Positions 45,201-60,200 of a stretch of 64,000 nt of DNA are shown here, piece by piece (positions within the stretch are counted from its first letter, which is position 1; each line of letters opens with the position of its first letter). The position numbers and the translations under genes were made by a program. Source of the DNA: Crocodylus rhombifer (taxonomy: Eukaryota > Chordata > Crocodylia > Crocodylidae); contig JAVSML010025154.1 in assembly GCA_038503035.1 (NCBI GenBank), positions 62,001 to 126,000 on the forward strand. Reading direction: 5' to 3'. The notes under the pieces are model-generated. The model was not told the origin of the DNA. It searched no databases and saw nothing but the letters and a program-made list of their open reading frames with translations.

Positions 45201-48200
45201 AATACAACTGGAAGAGGACTAGAAATTTCTGTTAGAACTGCTATTCACAACAGGCTGAGTATCAGTGGGCACATCTACATGTGCAGTTATCCAGCAGAAA
45301 TAAACTACAGGGCAGTTCGCACCAGTGTTTATTTCTCCCAGGTGCAGTGTTTACACATGTGCCCAGGACCACAGCATGTTGAGCCAGGGCAGCACAACCC
45401 TGGCTGGCAGGGGGACTGGAGAGTCAGCCTGCCAGCCTGGAGCTACTCCACCCCAGCTCAACGTGCTGCAGAGGGGCTGGCTGGAGCACAAGTGTGCTAG
45501 AGTTCAGAGCTAGTCAGCAGGGAGCCCCTTCACTGTAGCACCCTTATGCCCCAGTTAGTCCAGGTCACCATCTACAAGTGCATTGTAGCAGAGTAAATAA
45601 CTCCACCGTAGGATGATACTTGTGTTGGGCAGTACTAATCTATGGTGGAGTTAAGTTTACTCTAGTCTAACAGCATTGCTTGTGTAGACAGTGACACTTC
45701 TGATTGCAGAGCTAATTAGTCAATTCCACAGTAAAGCACAGGTGTAGATGCCCCCAGTGTGAGAGAGCTAGCTTACAGCATGATGGCAGGAAACATTTAC
45801 TCGTATTTGCAGAGCCAAGCAAAAATAATGTTACTGCTTAAAGTATATCTATGTACTTTTTCTCCTTTCATTCACTAACTCGATATAATGATGCAGGTAA
45901 ATGAACTATGCCTTTGTTTATATGTGCAATAAGCAAGGTTCTCTATACAATTATCTTTTCAATTTTAGTTCACTTTACTAGTATATTGCCATTTACTTGA
46001 AAACATTAACAAGCTGCTCATGCAGTAATTACATACATAGGACTGCTTTGGATTCTCTAATCACCAAATCATGTGTTTTATTAATGGACTGTGTTTCTAT
46101 AAAAAGCATCTGTGTGTATGTCTTCTATTTTTACTCTGAGATGGATTTTCCCTAGATATGGGGTAAGTGGTTTATAGCTGAAGTACTCTTAGCTCTTAGT
46201 TGTTAATGTATACGCCAGATTTTAAAGTTAAAGTAGTATTTTCCGTACTCTGAGACCATGAGCCCATTCAGACATGATGACATTCCTGACTTCCAGAACT
46301 GTGGTCTGCCCTAACTCACGATCAACGAAGGGATCACTTGGCTACTTTTCTGGCCATGGTCTGTTGTCTATTAATGAATACAACTTAGAATCAGACTGAA
46401 CTGAAAAATACCTATTTCACTGTTTTCTGAGCAGTATATTGCACTTGTTCTCTTAGGGGAGAACTGTAGCAGGCTGAGGAATTGCTTGCTCAAACAGTCT
46501 TTGTTTACTGGCTTTGTTTCCCTGGGGCAACCCCCCTTCCCATAGGAATCAACTTAAACAATCAGCAAAACAAACACACAAATAGCCCATGGTCTTTTCC
46601 CAGACCTGAAGAGAATGTCCAGATTCAGTGTGCAGCCACTAGCCAACACTCCTCCTTCTCTCTCTCTCTCTCTCTTTCTAGTTCTTCCAGCAAACTCAGT
46701 CTCTCAACTTTCCTAGTTGTCTTTTCTGTAAACCCCAAGAGTGAGGCAATTGCTAGCATGAGCTGACCTACCTGCTCTCTCTTCTCAGCTCCATGTGTTC
46801 TGTGACTTAGGCTTCTGCCTCCAGCCCCACAGCCTTCCTGTCTCCGCCCTTGGTTTCTCTCTGGGAACTTTTTAAATTTCCCAGGGCCAGCCTGTTATCA
46901 TCATCTGGCCCAGTCCATCAAGGCAGGCTTGTAATCACCCTCTCTCTGCCTGCTTCCACCTAGGCCCCAGTCCTTGAAGTATGCAGCCTGCAACAAACCT
47001 GTTTCAAGTTTGTTTCAAGTTACAGTTTCAGGTGTTGGTTTTAACCTGTAAAAACCACAAAATGGTTTAGATTGTAAGACTACTTGGAGACTGCTTCTTT
47101 CCCAGTGTGATACCACAGGAGCTGAGATTAACTGTTACTCAAGATAACAGCCCTGTGGTTTAGGTAGAATCTAGTAAATGCAAAGTGCCTCTAGGAAAGG
47201 TTCCTCAAATGTACAACTTCCCTGACTGACTCATCAGAGCCATTCTTTGTTGATTCTTAGATCACATTGTAGAACCCATCTCTTTTTTTTTTAAAGCTGC
47301 TTTTTGGATGCTGGAAGAATCCTTGTGTAAGTGGGATTAGGACTAGAGTGAAATCTGCTTAATTGGTTACTGGTTTTATTAGTTCGTTCATTGAATCCCC
47401 ATTAGAGTCCTGTTGATTTGTACACAAAATGCTTTGACTCAGTGGCGATTCATTTTTTGGCCCTGCAGGCTAGGTGAGGGGTGGAGAGATTGTCTGCAGG
47501 TCCGGTTAGGACCCCCTGCCAGCCTTCTCCCAGCCTGCACGCATGGATCAGACCTCACGTGCCCTTGGCTGGTCCCCCATTCATGGATCAGGCCCTGGGG
47601 CCCCACACTTCTTCTACCTGGTCCTCATATGCCAGGATCAGGCCACAGGGCCCTATACCAGTTCTACTTGGCTCTGAGTACCAGGATTGGGCCGTAGGGC
47701 CCCATACCACCTCTGCCTCGCCCCTGGATGCTGGGATCAGATCCTGGGCCCCTGCACTGCTGCGATCTGGCCACAAAGCCCCAACCACCTGCATCCAGCC
47801 CACCTGATCCAGTGCACAAAGCCATGCTGTCCAGTGCAGCAGGCTCCCCATGGATCTGGAATTTTGACAGTAGCAGAGCAGTGCTACTGCTCCCCAGCAC
47901 CAAATGTTTGGACCTGTGAGAAGCGCCCCACAGTCTGGATGGCATGGCAAGAGGCCAGATCTGGCCTACAGGCTGGGGGTTGAGCACCTCTGCTTTGGCT
48001 GATTTATCATTTGTTAAAACATAATTAGTCCTTTCCAAATGTACCATGGGATAATTAGTCATCTTAAAAAGTTGCTAATCATAGTACCAGTCCAGCCAGC
48101 TGATGCTCATGAAATATTGGATACTTTTTTGCTCTCTTGGATCAACAAGATCAACCGTTCTGTCTTTTGGTGATGAGTGTATGGTACAAGTGCAAAGCAA

Positions 48201-51200
48201 AACTATGACTGATAAATATAGCCTGTGGTAATCATGTAATTCTTATAAAATGAACAATGAATTTTTGTAATACAAATATTTACCTTAAGCATTAATCTGT
48301 ATGTAAGCATACAGGACTCCTATAGCAAGCAAAATTACATGCAGTCTGTGCATAGAATTTGTGTATGTATTTTTTTTCTTTCTTATAAATGTCACACATC
48401 TTTACTGTGTCTCGATATAACATGCAAAATACATCTCACAAAAAGTTGAAAATGGCTAACTACTGATCATTATTCACTCAGAGATAATTAGTCATCACTA
48501 CCAATCCCCCCTGGAGTGACAAATTAACCAAATTTCACTATATTTCATAGTTTTAGAATAATGATGGTTTTGTATGTTTACATAAGTACTCAGAATGTTG
48601 CAAATATTTCCCTGTTGAACTTCCTGTAATTATTTTAAGACACTTCCGGTATGATTTGACTGCTATCACTCGTGATAATAGGGCATATTATCTCTCTCAT
48701 GAGCAAGCTTCTGTCAGCTTTGTAGAAAGTCAGGTGGTATTCTTTTAAAATTCTTTTTTCTTCTGTGCTACATATGAATAGCCCTGACCTTTCTTGGAGC
48801 ACAGTTTAGAGGAATGAGGAAAACAGTTATAGCTCTTATAAAGTGTGCTTTAATTAGGTTCTGACACCTAAATCCAAGATTCAGAGCTCCAAAAAAAAGG
48901 TTGTATTATGTAGCAGTAATGGAAACCAGATTTGAAGCTTGATCAGAATTATGTCTCACAGCCTCTAATGAAATTCAGTTTGCCCTTTCTCTCCATTCCC
49001 TTGTCTCAATCTGTTAATTTTCTTACGTATGCAAGTTGAGGAAGTCAAACCATCAAAACCCACAAGTGGAATGAAACCACTTCTTTTCCTATATACATAC
49101 TTGAAAACTTGCAGCCTTCAGCAAAAACACGTCCTGCAGAGATGGCTATAATGCAAGATGAGCTATGAAATAAGTAGCAGTAAAATTAAATCAGATAAAA
49201 ATATAAATGTTTATTTTTCCTATAAATATACATCATGCTTAATATCACTAAATCAATTGTCTAGAAGGAGAGTGGTGGCTAAAACTTTCTCAGCTACTAG
49301 AGAGATCTGGAATTCTTGTGTAGTTCAGCTTTACAAGACTGCCGCTATTAGAATTTGTTATGTAAAAATAAAATGTCCTAATATACATACATTGTCATCA
49401 CTCTTTTATTTTTTTATTTTGTCTTCCAGAATTTCTGCAGTGAAGTATAAGAGTTTACAAAATTCTGCTTAGCCTTAACTTAGCAATGAAACAAAGTATT
49501 TTATCAAAAACATACTTATCTTTATATGAGATGGCGAACAGAGGAAAAGAAGGTGGTAGAGAAACAGTATGTAAGGAAATAGGGGAAAGGGCAGCAATTG
49601 AATATAAATATAGTATACAGAGCCCTAGGACCAGAGAAAGCCACACATTCATCCACCCTCTTCATGACATCATTTACCACATCAATGCATTGGATCTTGT
49701 GGTCATCACTAAGAAGTCAGCCCTTCAGTGAGATGAAAGATAATTTTCTCCTGTTGTAGTTATAACAGAAGCCATGGTATCTGAGAGCTTATTACACAGT
49801 ATTATATGCTGGTAAAATGCTGACTTTTTAATGAAGACTGCTATAAATAGTAATGTTCTTAATTACCCCGCAGAAGATATAGTTTGTTTCTGATCTCGTT
49901 TCTGAGACTGGTAGGGCCTTGAAGGCTTGCTGCACAACATGCCCAAATCTGCACAGTATTAGGCAATAGCATTGACTGTTTCTAAAAGCAGCCCACTCAT
50001 GAGCTTGAAAGAAGAAAATGTGAGGCTCGAGGTAGGGTTAAAATGAGGAAAGTGGGAGTGTCTAGCAGGCAAGCACAAAATAGCTCCACCCCCGAGGGAG
50101 GGAAATGATGGAACAGAATAATACAGTCATTAAGGAACTTGTGCTGTAACAGAAAGGTCGCAAGTAAGTTGAAGTTAAGTTAAATAAATAGATCCCACCT
50201 CCAGCGAAAGAGAGAGCCTTCCATTCCCCCTTTATACCAACACAGACATAAACTAGCCATCTTGAAAAATGAATACCTAGATACAAAAAGAGTGTTCAGT
50301 ACTGCAGTGCCATAGTCTCCAGGGCTGAATGAAGCACCTGAGCTCTTTATACTGTGTAGGTCAGGTGTAGTCAACCCTTGGCTCAGGGGCAACATCCAGC
50401 CTCTAGTGCCTTGTCATTTGGCCTTTGAGGGGCCCCACAGATCATGGTCCTGAGTGCTAGATCTGGCACACGGCAGTGCAAGGCTCAGTCTGGGCACACA
50501 GGGCCTGATGGAGGTGGTGCAGGACCCCAGAGCGTGTTTCCAACATGCAAGGCTGGGTGAAGGTGGTACAGGGCCTGATCCCAGTGCACAGAGCCTGGCA
50601 GAGGTGGCACAAGCCCTGGAGCCTGATCCCTGCACATGAGGCCAGGCAGAGGTAGCGCAGGGTCCCAGGGCCCAAATCTTGGCATGCAGGGCTGGGCAGG
50701 GGAAGCTTGGTCTGGATCTGGATGTGCAAGCCTCATACTGGAGCAGTGTCCCATCTGACTTGTAGACCAGTCCTGTGCCATTCAGCCTGCGGGGCCAAAA
50801 GGTTGAGCTCCATTGGTGTAGGTGCCTCAGGATGGGATCAAAACTGAGTATTTTGAGAGAGGAGACATGTTGAGGATCAGAGTGTCATAAAGCCTACCTT
50901 TTTGCCAGGGCTTGCATGTCTTCTTTGGCACTACAAGAGAGTGCCCCTTCTCTATTTGGGATTCACAACCTAGAACCTTGCCCTGAAGGGAAGGTGCCTC
51001 CATCCTTCTTAAAAGTAGAACTAGAGCTTCTCTTTTCTTCTAAAACATGGCCAGAGGAGGAGATCTCTGTTTATCCAGTAGTTCAGTGTTTAGTGCACTC
51101 ACCCTGGGTGTGGGAAGCCTGGGTTTAAATCCTTCCTCTGCCTCTTCTCTGTTCAGGAAGAAAAGGCAAGGAAGAAGAGGAGGAGGAGTTACACTTTATG

Positions 51201-54200
51201 TAAAAGAGCCATATGATTGCTCAGAGCTCCAGTATGAAACTGGAGATAAGTCTATTGAAAGTCTTGGGTTAAGGTTAGAGGGGAGAGCATTAAAGGGTGA
51301 TGTTGTGGTAGGTGTTTACTGTAGACCACCAGACCAGGAGGAAGTGGTGGATGAGGCTTTCTCTAAACAGGTAGTGGAAGTTTCCCGATCACAGGCCCTG
51401 GTTCTCATGGGTGGACTTGAATCAGCCTGACATCTGCTGGGAGGGCAATACGGCAGTGCACAGGCAATCCAGGACGTTTTTGGAGAGTGTTGGGGACAAC
51501 TTCCTGGTGCAGGTGCTGGAACTGCTGTGCTTATCTTGACCTGCTGCTCACAAACAGGGAAGAATTGGTGGGGAATGTAGTAATGAATGGCAGCTTGGGC
51601 AGCAATGACCACAAGATGATTGAGTTCAGGATCCTGAGGAAAAGAAGGATGAAGAGAAGCAGAGTAAGGACCCTGGACTTCAGAAAAGCAGACTTCGACT
51701 CACTTAAGGAACTCATGGGCAGGATCCTCTGGGAAGCCAGTCTGAGGAAGAGAAGAGTCCCAGACAGCTGGCTGTACTTTAAAGAAGCTTTACTGAGAGT
51801 GCAGGAACAAACCATCCTGACATGCAGGAAGACTAGCAAGTATGGCAGAAGACCAGCTTGGCTTAGCAGGAAACTCTTCAGTAAACTAAGTCACAAAAAG
51901 GAAGCTTATAAGTGGAAACTTGGACAAATAAATAGGGAGGAGTATAAGAGCATTGCTCGGGCATGCAGGGATGAAGTCAGGAAGGCCAAAGTGCAATTGG
52001 AGTTGCAACTAGCGAGGAACATGAAGGGTTTCCACAAGTATGTCAGTAGCAAGAAGAGGGTCAGGGAAAGTGTGGGTTGCTTACTAAATGGGGGAGGCAG
52101 CCTTGTGACAGAGGATGCAGAAAAGGCTGTAGTGCTTAATGCTGCCTTTGCCTCGGTCTTCGCAGGCAAGGCCAGCTCCCAGATTACTGCACCAGGCAGC
52201 ACAGTTTGGGGAGGAAGTGAGCAGTCAGCAGTGGCGAAAGAACAGGTTAGGGACTGTTAGGAAAGCTGGACATGTACAAGTCCATGGGGCTGGACAGGGT
52301 GCACCTGTGGGTGCTGAGGGAGTTGCCTGTATTTGGGCTTCTGACCATCCTTTCTATATATTGAGCTAAATTGTACTTTAATAATTAAAGTGTTCAGCCT
52401 TAGTTGGGAAGAAACATCATGTAATGGAATTAGCTGATTTTAACTGCTGACCTATGATTCTGTTGCAGTCCTGGGATAAGGCAATACAACCTCATGTCAG
52501 CTCTAACTTTTAAAGCTCAAATACATAAATATACTACTTGGGCTTAGAAAGATAAGTACTGGGGTGTTTCTTTAGTTATGCTAGTGAAGCTAAAAGCTGA
52601 TGTATATACTAAAATAAACTTTGTATAATTAATAGAGGTTTGTTTCCATTTGCTCAGGATTTAACAACTACTTTAGCAAGTTCAGGGTCCCCATGTAGAC
52701 TGATTGTCTGGATTTGGGAGCCAGAATACTTAATTTCTAGATGCACTTCCATGAAGTCACCATCCATCATTTTTTTCCCCTTCAAAATGGCACCAACTCA
52801 GATTAGACTGTGAATAGGTGGTATTCAGTCTTTTCCCATCTCTTTTTATCAGGATTGTGTGAATGAGAGCTTAGCATACTCAGTTCAGGAGAGTACTGTC
52901 CCTTAGAGGGGTGTTGTTTTTTTTTCTAGCACGTGCATATAGTGTGTTCCTGCAGTCACCAAATTGCCATTTCCTGGGAGAGGGAGATGAATTGTTGTTT
53001 TAAAGTCATATTTAAAAAAGTAATTTATAGGTTAAGTAATTTGTTGGTCAGAGTCCATTCGCCAGTGAATAGTTGTCCACATCAACATTGGCATCTCCAT
53101 CAGCAATGTAAATAGAAAGCTTAAGGTATGAATGGCCAGAGGGTGGTCTCTTTAGATCAGGACTGGTAATATTAACCAGAGGGGGATTGTGGAAGTTTAT
53201 AGTTCTGCTACTTATGTCCCACCTGCTTAGTGGCCTGGGTTTCCATGTGCTGTACTAGCAAACTGGTATGTTTTACAATAATTAATTTTCTTTTTAAATA
53301 CTAGTCATTTTTACAGTTTCTAGTCTTACATTTGAATGCCCCCCAAAGTCTAGATTTTTGTGTTAGTAGCTAAAACCAGACTGCCACACTTATCCTTATT
53401 CATAGACAAAGATGTGTCACCTAGACAGCAAAACAAAGATCAATAAATACAAATGTCTCAGAAAATCTCCATTTATTTTATTTTTTCATATTTAAATTTT
53501 GAAAAAGTATTGCATACAAGGGGATGTGCAGACTATTGGGCCTGTCTATATTTGAAAAAATACATGAAAATGCATTTTTAAAAGCATACATTTCATTTTA
53601 GGCAATTAGTCATCAATTTCACTGATAGGAACATAATATGTTTTAAAAAATAAAGTGTCAATATTCTTTAATTGTCTGAACAGTAATTCAAACTGGAAGT
53701 GAAAAATGAGTATTATACAAAGTACTAATTCTAGAGACCTAGATTATGCTGTGACAAATCAAGATAGATATCCATACAAGTCTAATGGAAAAGCATTTAA
53801 TCTAGGTTAATAAGAAATATGAAAACCAAACTCTTTATTATTTTATTATTTTTAATTAAAAGCATCTTGAACCATGAAACAGCAAGTTTCAGTGATAGAT
53901 CCACAATGTTTGGTAGGTATAGAGCTCAATCCAGCTGTTTATTTTGGGTAAAACTCTTGTATATGTCAGTGGAAACTCTCCCTCCATAAAGGCAGCAGAT
54001 CAGGCTTTTATTTTGTAACTTTTGTTTTGTAATTTCTAAAATATCTGATGTGCCTCTCAAGATTAATCTTTTCAGTATTCACAAGGTTGTCAGAATAGTA
54101 AAATAAATGTGTGGCATAGATGTCATGAGACTTATTTTTTTAAACTTAAATTAAGGGTTAGATAGTGCAGGGGTTTCCATGAGTTTTAGTTTAGTATTTT

Positions 54201-57200
54201 GAATAAAACTACCCTTGGTTTTGGAAAGATACAAAGAACTATGTATGCAAAATCTAGTTGTTTCTAGCCGCGATACAAGATGGGAGTGTGGCAATAGTGC
54301 TAGTGAAGGCATAGGAAATAATTCCTTTTTTTAACTTGTTGACAGTTTTAGAATGCACACATAATTTCAAGAAGCTTTACAAACACTAGATAATTACTGA
54401 TAGTCTCACAAAGCCCTCCTGCAATAAGCAGGGGAAACACCTTTTTATCTACTATAGAAAGATGTTCACCTTTGAGGTGACATATAGCAACCATAAACTA
54501 AGAGCAACTCTATACAGCCAAGCAGTGATGGATAGAGTTGACAGTTGTCACAGACAATTTAGCATGTAAAGATAATTACTGTAGTTGCAATTTTGTGAGA
54601 CTGGGGGAGCAGGGGGGTTAACACTCCTATACTTAAAATACATGTTTAGGAATCTTTAAAAAGATGCAGCCAATTTAATAATCTCACTGGTGTCTGGGTT
54701 TTTCTGCAAAGGTGGGGGAGGAGGTGTATAAAAATTGGAGATGAATTTTTTTGGGTATTTTCTTGCTATTTACTTTGACAGCACTTGACTGCAATCAGTT
54801 TCTCCTCTGTGTGGGTTGTTGTACAGCAATGGGGAACCAGCAGCATTTTAGAAAAGGAAAAAGTGATAATAAAACAAAAAACAGGAGACAGAGATTCACT
54901 GCTAAAAGCTACTCCTGGCTTTCCTCAGCTTGACTGTACCTTAAGTTGGTTGTCTCCTTTTAAGTGTGTTAGATGGCTAGAACCTCTGGTTTCTATGTGA
55001 TCTGAAATATGATACCTATAAGAGTACAGTGCCCTCGAACACCATCCTAGACTATTGATTTAGTGCTGGTTCAAAGGGAATAGCAATGGCACTCAATTAC
55101 CACCCGGACTTCCTGCTGCATCTGTGTTGCTGGAAGGCTTACTGACTCACCCTCTTACTGCATAGTTTGTGAGCTAAATTGAAGCGCAGGGTGGCGTGAC
55201 TGCAGACAAAACACCATTAGCATGTTCTAAGTGCCATACAATTAATGCCCTCGCTGGCAGAGACTGGATTCTGGAAATGACTAGTGACCATTTGGGTTTT
55301 ATTACTTGCTTATTTCCATGCCAAATTTTTAAATAATCATATCTGTTACTGAGTTGATACACAGTTGTTTTTTACACAAAATAGTTTTTATCTAAGTTTA
55401 GTTTATCACACCTAGCTAGAAAATGACCCTGAAACAATATTTCACTTACTTTTATTATAGAAATACCTGATAGTGGTAGTGGAAAGGAGAGAGGGGAACC
55501 TCAGACTATTTCTGCTTATGCAGTATACCTTTTTGGGTATATCGAGAGCAGAGTTTGTGTTGCTGTTTTAACTCAAAGGAATTGATTGCCCTGTAACTTT
55601 ATTTACAGTCATGTTAAATAATATTGTAGGCATCCTACAAATATTTCTATCCTAGAACAAAAAAGCATGGAGAATTTTGAGAACATTCGTGGTAGTTAAC
55701 TCAAGCAAGCATCAGTCACCTGAGGCAACACAGATCACAATTTCTACTTCACACACGCCTTTAATTCTTAATAGTGCTATTGAGCTCATAGTTTTGTTAC
55801 TATATTTTTTTCCTGGATTTGCTACCTGATGTAACAATAGTCAAAAAAAGATGGGAAAGGTAGAATGCACATATATTTCAGAATACAGTGTGAATTTCTT
55901 CTACCTCCATGGGGATTTTCTCTCCAATGGGGCTGGCATTGCTTTTATTTAATGACTATATTTTTTGCTTAAAATAGTGGGATCCAAACAGCCACAGAGC
56001 CACTTAAAATTTCTGTGACTTAAAACGTATTTAATAGCAGCAACCAGCAAAAACAAATTATTTCCCCTCTGCACATGCTTATCAACACAAATCTTGCAGA
56101 TCATGTGAATCAGATGCATTTTAGTGAAGACACACATGCAACCAAAATAGATTAATGTAAACGCATATATCAAAATAAAAAGAACATGACATGTTCAACA
56201 TACAAGCATTTAAGGCATGTTAGGGGCTGGGGAAAGACATCCTTGTGCACATTTATTTATAGTAGCTTCATACTGAAACTTATTTAGTCATAACCTACTT
56301 ATGTAACTTCCTAACTGATACCACAGACATTGTATGAAACTGTAAGCATAAAAATGAAAAGTGATATTTCAGGAATCAAAGAAGTGCACTTGTACAGTGT
56401 CAAAAGAATGGGCCCAGTTTATTAAAATTGTAAGTACCAAGTACCATAGAGCAGTGTACCTACTGGATGCACATTTTTAATTAAATCCTTAGTAGTCAGC
56501 TGCTTACTTTATGTACACTACATTAGGCAATTTAGCAACTATACCACCAGCTCCACATATAATAAAGGCCAAAATCTGCCCATAAGCTGTATGTAATTCC
56601 CATTGCCTGTGGTGCAAATGGCATGTTCATAACAAAGGACAGAACAGTCATGCAATTAAGAGTCCTGATGTTGTTATCTAGATGCCTAGTTCTGTAGAGC
56701 TTTTTATGTAAGTCTGATCCTGCAACATTGTAGGCACTCTCTAGCAAAGACCATGCCATCTACTCTCTTTGAAGACAATGGGAGTTAAAGGGCACCCATG
56801 ACCCTGGCACAAAATCTGGATGCTTGAATGCTTCCCTAATAAACCTAACACAAGCTAGAGTAGCAGTGTTTGCTAGTGACTAGCAAGAAATTTGTATTCC
56901 TCTTTAGATCTAGATCCTCTAGATCCTCAGCTACAGCAAAAAGTCACACAGCACAAACTGGGACATAATAGGGCATGCTCTCTCCAAAGCCTGGGGTTTC
57001 TGAGTCTACAGTCAGACACTCAGTAACTCAGAGCAGCAGCCTTACACTGCTAACAGCCCTCAGAGGCAACCACCACAGCTTTGGATCCGTGCAGTGCATG
57101 GGCATCCCAGCTATGATCTATATGTTAGGAGAGAGATGCTGGCAAATAACCTACACCAGCATCTATGGCACTAGTAGATTGATGTGCCTGGGAGTGATCC

Positions 57201-60200
57201 CCCCATGGCAAGACACAGCCAGAATCCATAAGCAGAGCAGTGCAGTGGCCACAGTACACTGTCCAGCAGACACTGTGCTCAGTGTGGTATACTTAGATAT
57301 GCATAATGGTTGCTTGTTTGTTTTGCATACTCATGGTTGTAGATATTTATCAGACACTACAGAAGTGGAAATGTACTGTCTTTTCTTGGTTAGCTGAACC
57401 TCAGGAAACTCTTGTGAGGAAGGCAAGCACTCTGACCATCTTATACATGGGGAAACCAAGGCACAGAGAAATTGTTAGTTATTCAAGACCACAAAACAAG
57501 CCAGTGACTAAGGTAGGAGTAGAAACCAGAACTGTCTTGTAACCACTGGTCCATTTGTCCTTCCTGAAAATGAAGACCATGTGCCATAAGTGAGTAGGTG
57601 GATATTAGATTTTTTCAAGCAGTTGTTCAAATAAAAGTCATAATTACATGTTGGTGCTGAGAATTGGTAAGTTTCCATGTGCACATCATCTGCAAGCAAC
57701 TTTCTTGCAGTGGATTTTGCAAGGATGATGGCTGGTGTTTATTCCACCTCATGATAGTTATTTGAAAAAATTCCTAGTGTTTTCCACTTCTGGCTGGAAA
57801 CTCTCTCTCTTTGTTCTGTAGTCAGGATGGAGTATACCTTCGCACCTATCACTTTGTAACCCAGCTTTCACATACAGATCAGTGAAGTTGTATAGATAGG
57901 GGCAGCAGCAGTTTATGACTAATTTCTTTTGGGTAGTGAGTAGAAAATAAAAAACTAACTGTGTACAATCCTCCACAACTCTCAGATTTGAAAGAGCTGA
58001 TTCTGAGACCAGATAATCAGCTTCATTAACCTAATACCTGCATACTTTAAGCAAATAGAGTAAAGCCTCATTTAACAAGATAAATGAGTAAGGTACAGCT
58101 TCCATTTTTTAATCAAGTAATCAGGGAGGTTTTGATATAGGGTAGAAGAAACCAATCCACATAAAAGGAACAAATTCAGGAAACTGAGAGAATCCAACCT
58201 GACTAAAAAAAGTCAAATTACTTGAAAAAAGACCAAGAAAACACATGGAGCCTACAGAAATGAAGCTCCTGGATGCAGTAGAGAGTCGTGATGCTCAACT
58301 CTGAAGATCCAGAGAGGCATCACAAAACAGCTCTGCCATCCTACCCCTATCCATGACCCCTGCCTAGGAGGCTTTGAGGAAAGGGGAAAGCAGCATAGAA
58401 TAACTGTGCCAGATCAGCCAGGGAGATTTTCCCTCCTGTGCTTGAGGAATCCCCAGGCAACCAATTAAACTGGCTTTACAACTCTTTTCTGCCATAAGAG
58501 CATTATAAAGAGATTGTAATAGCACTGAGGATATGGGCCAGCATGTTTCACTTTTGTGCTCTGGAAGGATGGAGGTGGTGTTTCTTGTCTCTCTCTTTGC
58601 TCCCTTCTACTTAGTGATTGGGATGGGATGTGTGCTTTTTTTTTTTTTCCTTCTCTCTCCACCCCCTCATCTCTGCCAGCTGCAGTAAGGAGAGGTTTCA
58701 GAGAGCCATGTGTTGAATATCAATGACAGACTAAACTTCTGCAAGACAATAATATAGCTTTAAGAGAAAACAAGAAAGAATGCTTAACAGTTCCTCTTAA
58801 CAGTGGAAAGAAAGCAAAGGCATTATTATATTTAGAGAAAAAAATGTTAAGCAATGTTGGACAGTGATTGAGAATGCAAGAGCATTGTTTTAAATAATGA
58901 TTTACTCTGGGTTGCAGCTTGACCAGCCAGAAGATGTTAGAACATAACCAGAAACTCCTTAAATTACATTAACAGTAAAAGGCAGATAAAGAGCAACATT
59001 AATGCAAAATACCAAAAAAGATGCAGTTGCTGTTGATTGTCAGGGATATTTATTTATGAGAAGGTGTAACACGCAAGATTCAGAAGCAATCACCAACATC
59101 AGTCTGTACTTGTGTAAAGCAGATAAGGATCTACAGACCATAATTCACCTAATATAGGTAAGATTTTTAATAATGAATCACTGACAACTCACAGTTAGTG
59201 AACTAAATGCAAGAGAAATTCTGAGTTCATCAAACCATTCGCCACAACTACTGCGGATAGCAGAGAGGTATATATGATTTTTCTTAGTGGGTAAGAAGGA
59301 ACCGCTCTCTCAGCTGAATAGTATTGAGAGAGAAGATAAAATGCAGGTATCCTATCATTCTTGGGATTCCTCTTTTCTCACCTAAATCCTTAAAACAATA
59401 TTTGATTTGATTTCAGTCTCATAATGGAAGTGTTAAGATCCAGTTGAAGCATGGTCTTAGCTAAGGCCACAAAACACACTATGTTAGTTAATTATGTAAT
59501 ATCATATCAAAACATTGTTAGACTCTTTTATAGATTATATGTATCACCATTGTTAATGAATGAAAATGAGCACGTCTTTGGTTTAAAAGAGAGGCAGTAG
59601 CCAAGACATTATAGAACAAAAGCACTGAATAGCAGAACAAAAGCACTGAATAGCAGAAATAATGGCTACGAATAGAAAAATGAATCCAGGTCAATAAAGA
59701 GTACCTAAGGCACCTCATTTGCAGATACTGTCATCTTTGCTACACTCCTTAAGACCTCCAAATAACATTTATAAAACTGCACGTGGTAAGGAATGTGAAG
59801 ATGAAACAGCAAAGAACTGAAATCATATTTATTCCCAGTTACAATTCCCAGGGTCAGACTATAAGAAGGAAATATACTTCATCGTACCAGAAAGAAACAA
59901 TAAAGAAAGGAATCAAATGTAGGAAGGAGAGCATCTGGAAGGAAGAAGTAGTACCATGAAAAGCAACCTTCCCTTTTGCTGCTCATGAATTGCAAGCCAA
60001 TTTACACTTAGTTCCAAAGGAGAATATTGAACAGCAGGCACAGTGAGGTTCTCCTGTGCAAAGATGGGGGAAAGACTCTTTAGAAGAGCAATAGGAATTA
60101 AATTTACCCTCCAATAAGGTCCTCACCAGTGCAGTAAGGACCTTCATACAGTAGCAGATGTGATAGGTAGAACATTATTCCCACTTAGCTACATCCTAAG

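Noticed and set aside
46450..47165. Block that might be an LTR (TC run, CA-rich, moderate GC)
   Set aside because: No TG..CA ends, no duplication and no poly(A) signal in a sensible position were visible.
51075..51130. Possible functional tRNA gene
   Set aside because: A- and B-box-like motifs are present, but the acceptor stem does not pair and the anticodon arm is not convincing. A SINE head fits better.
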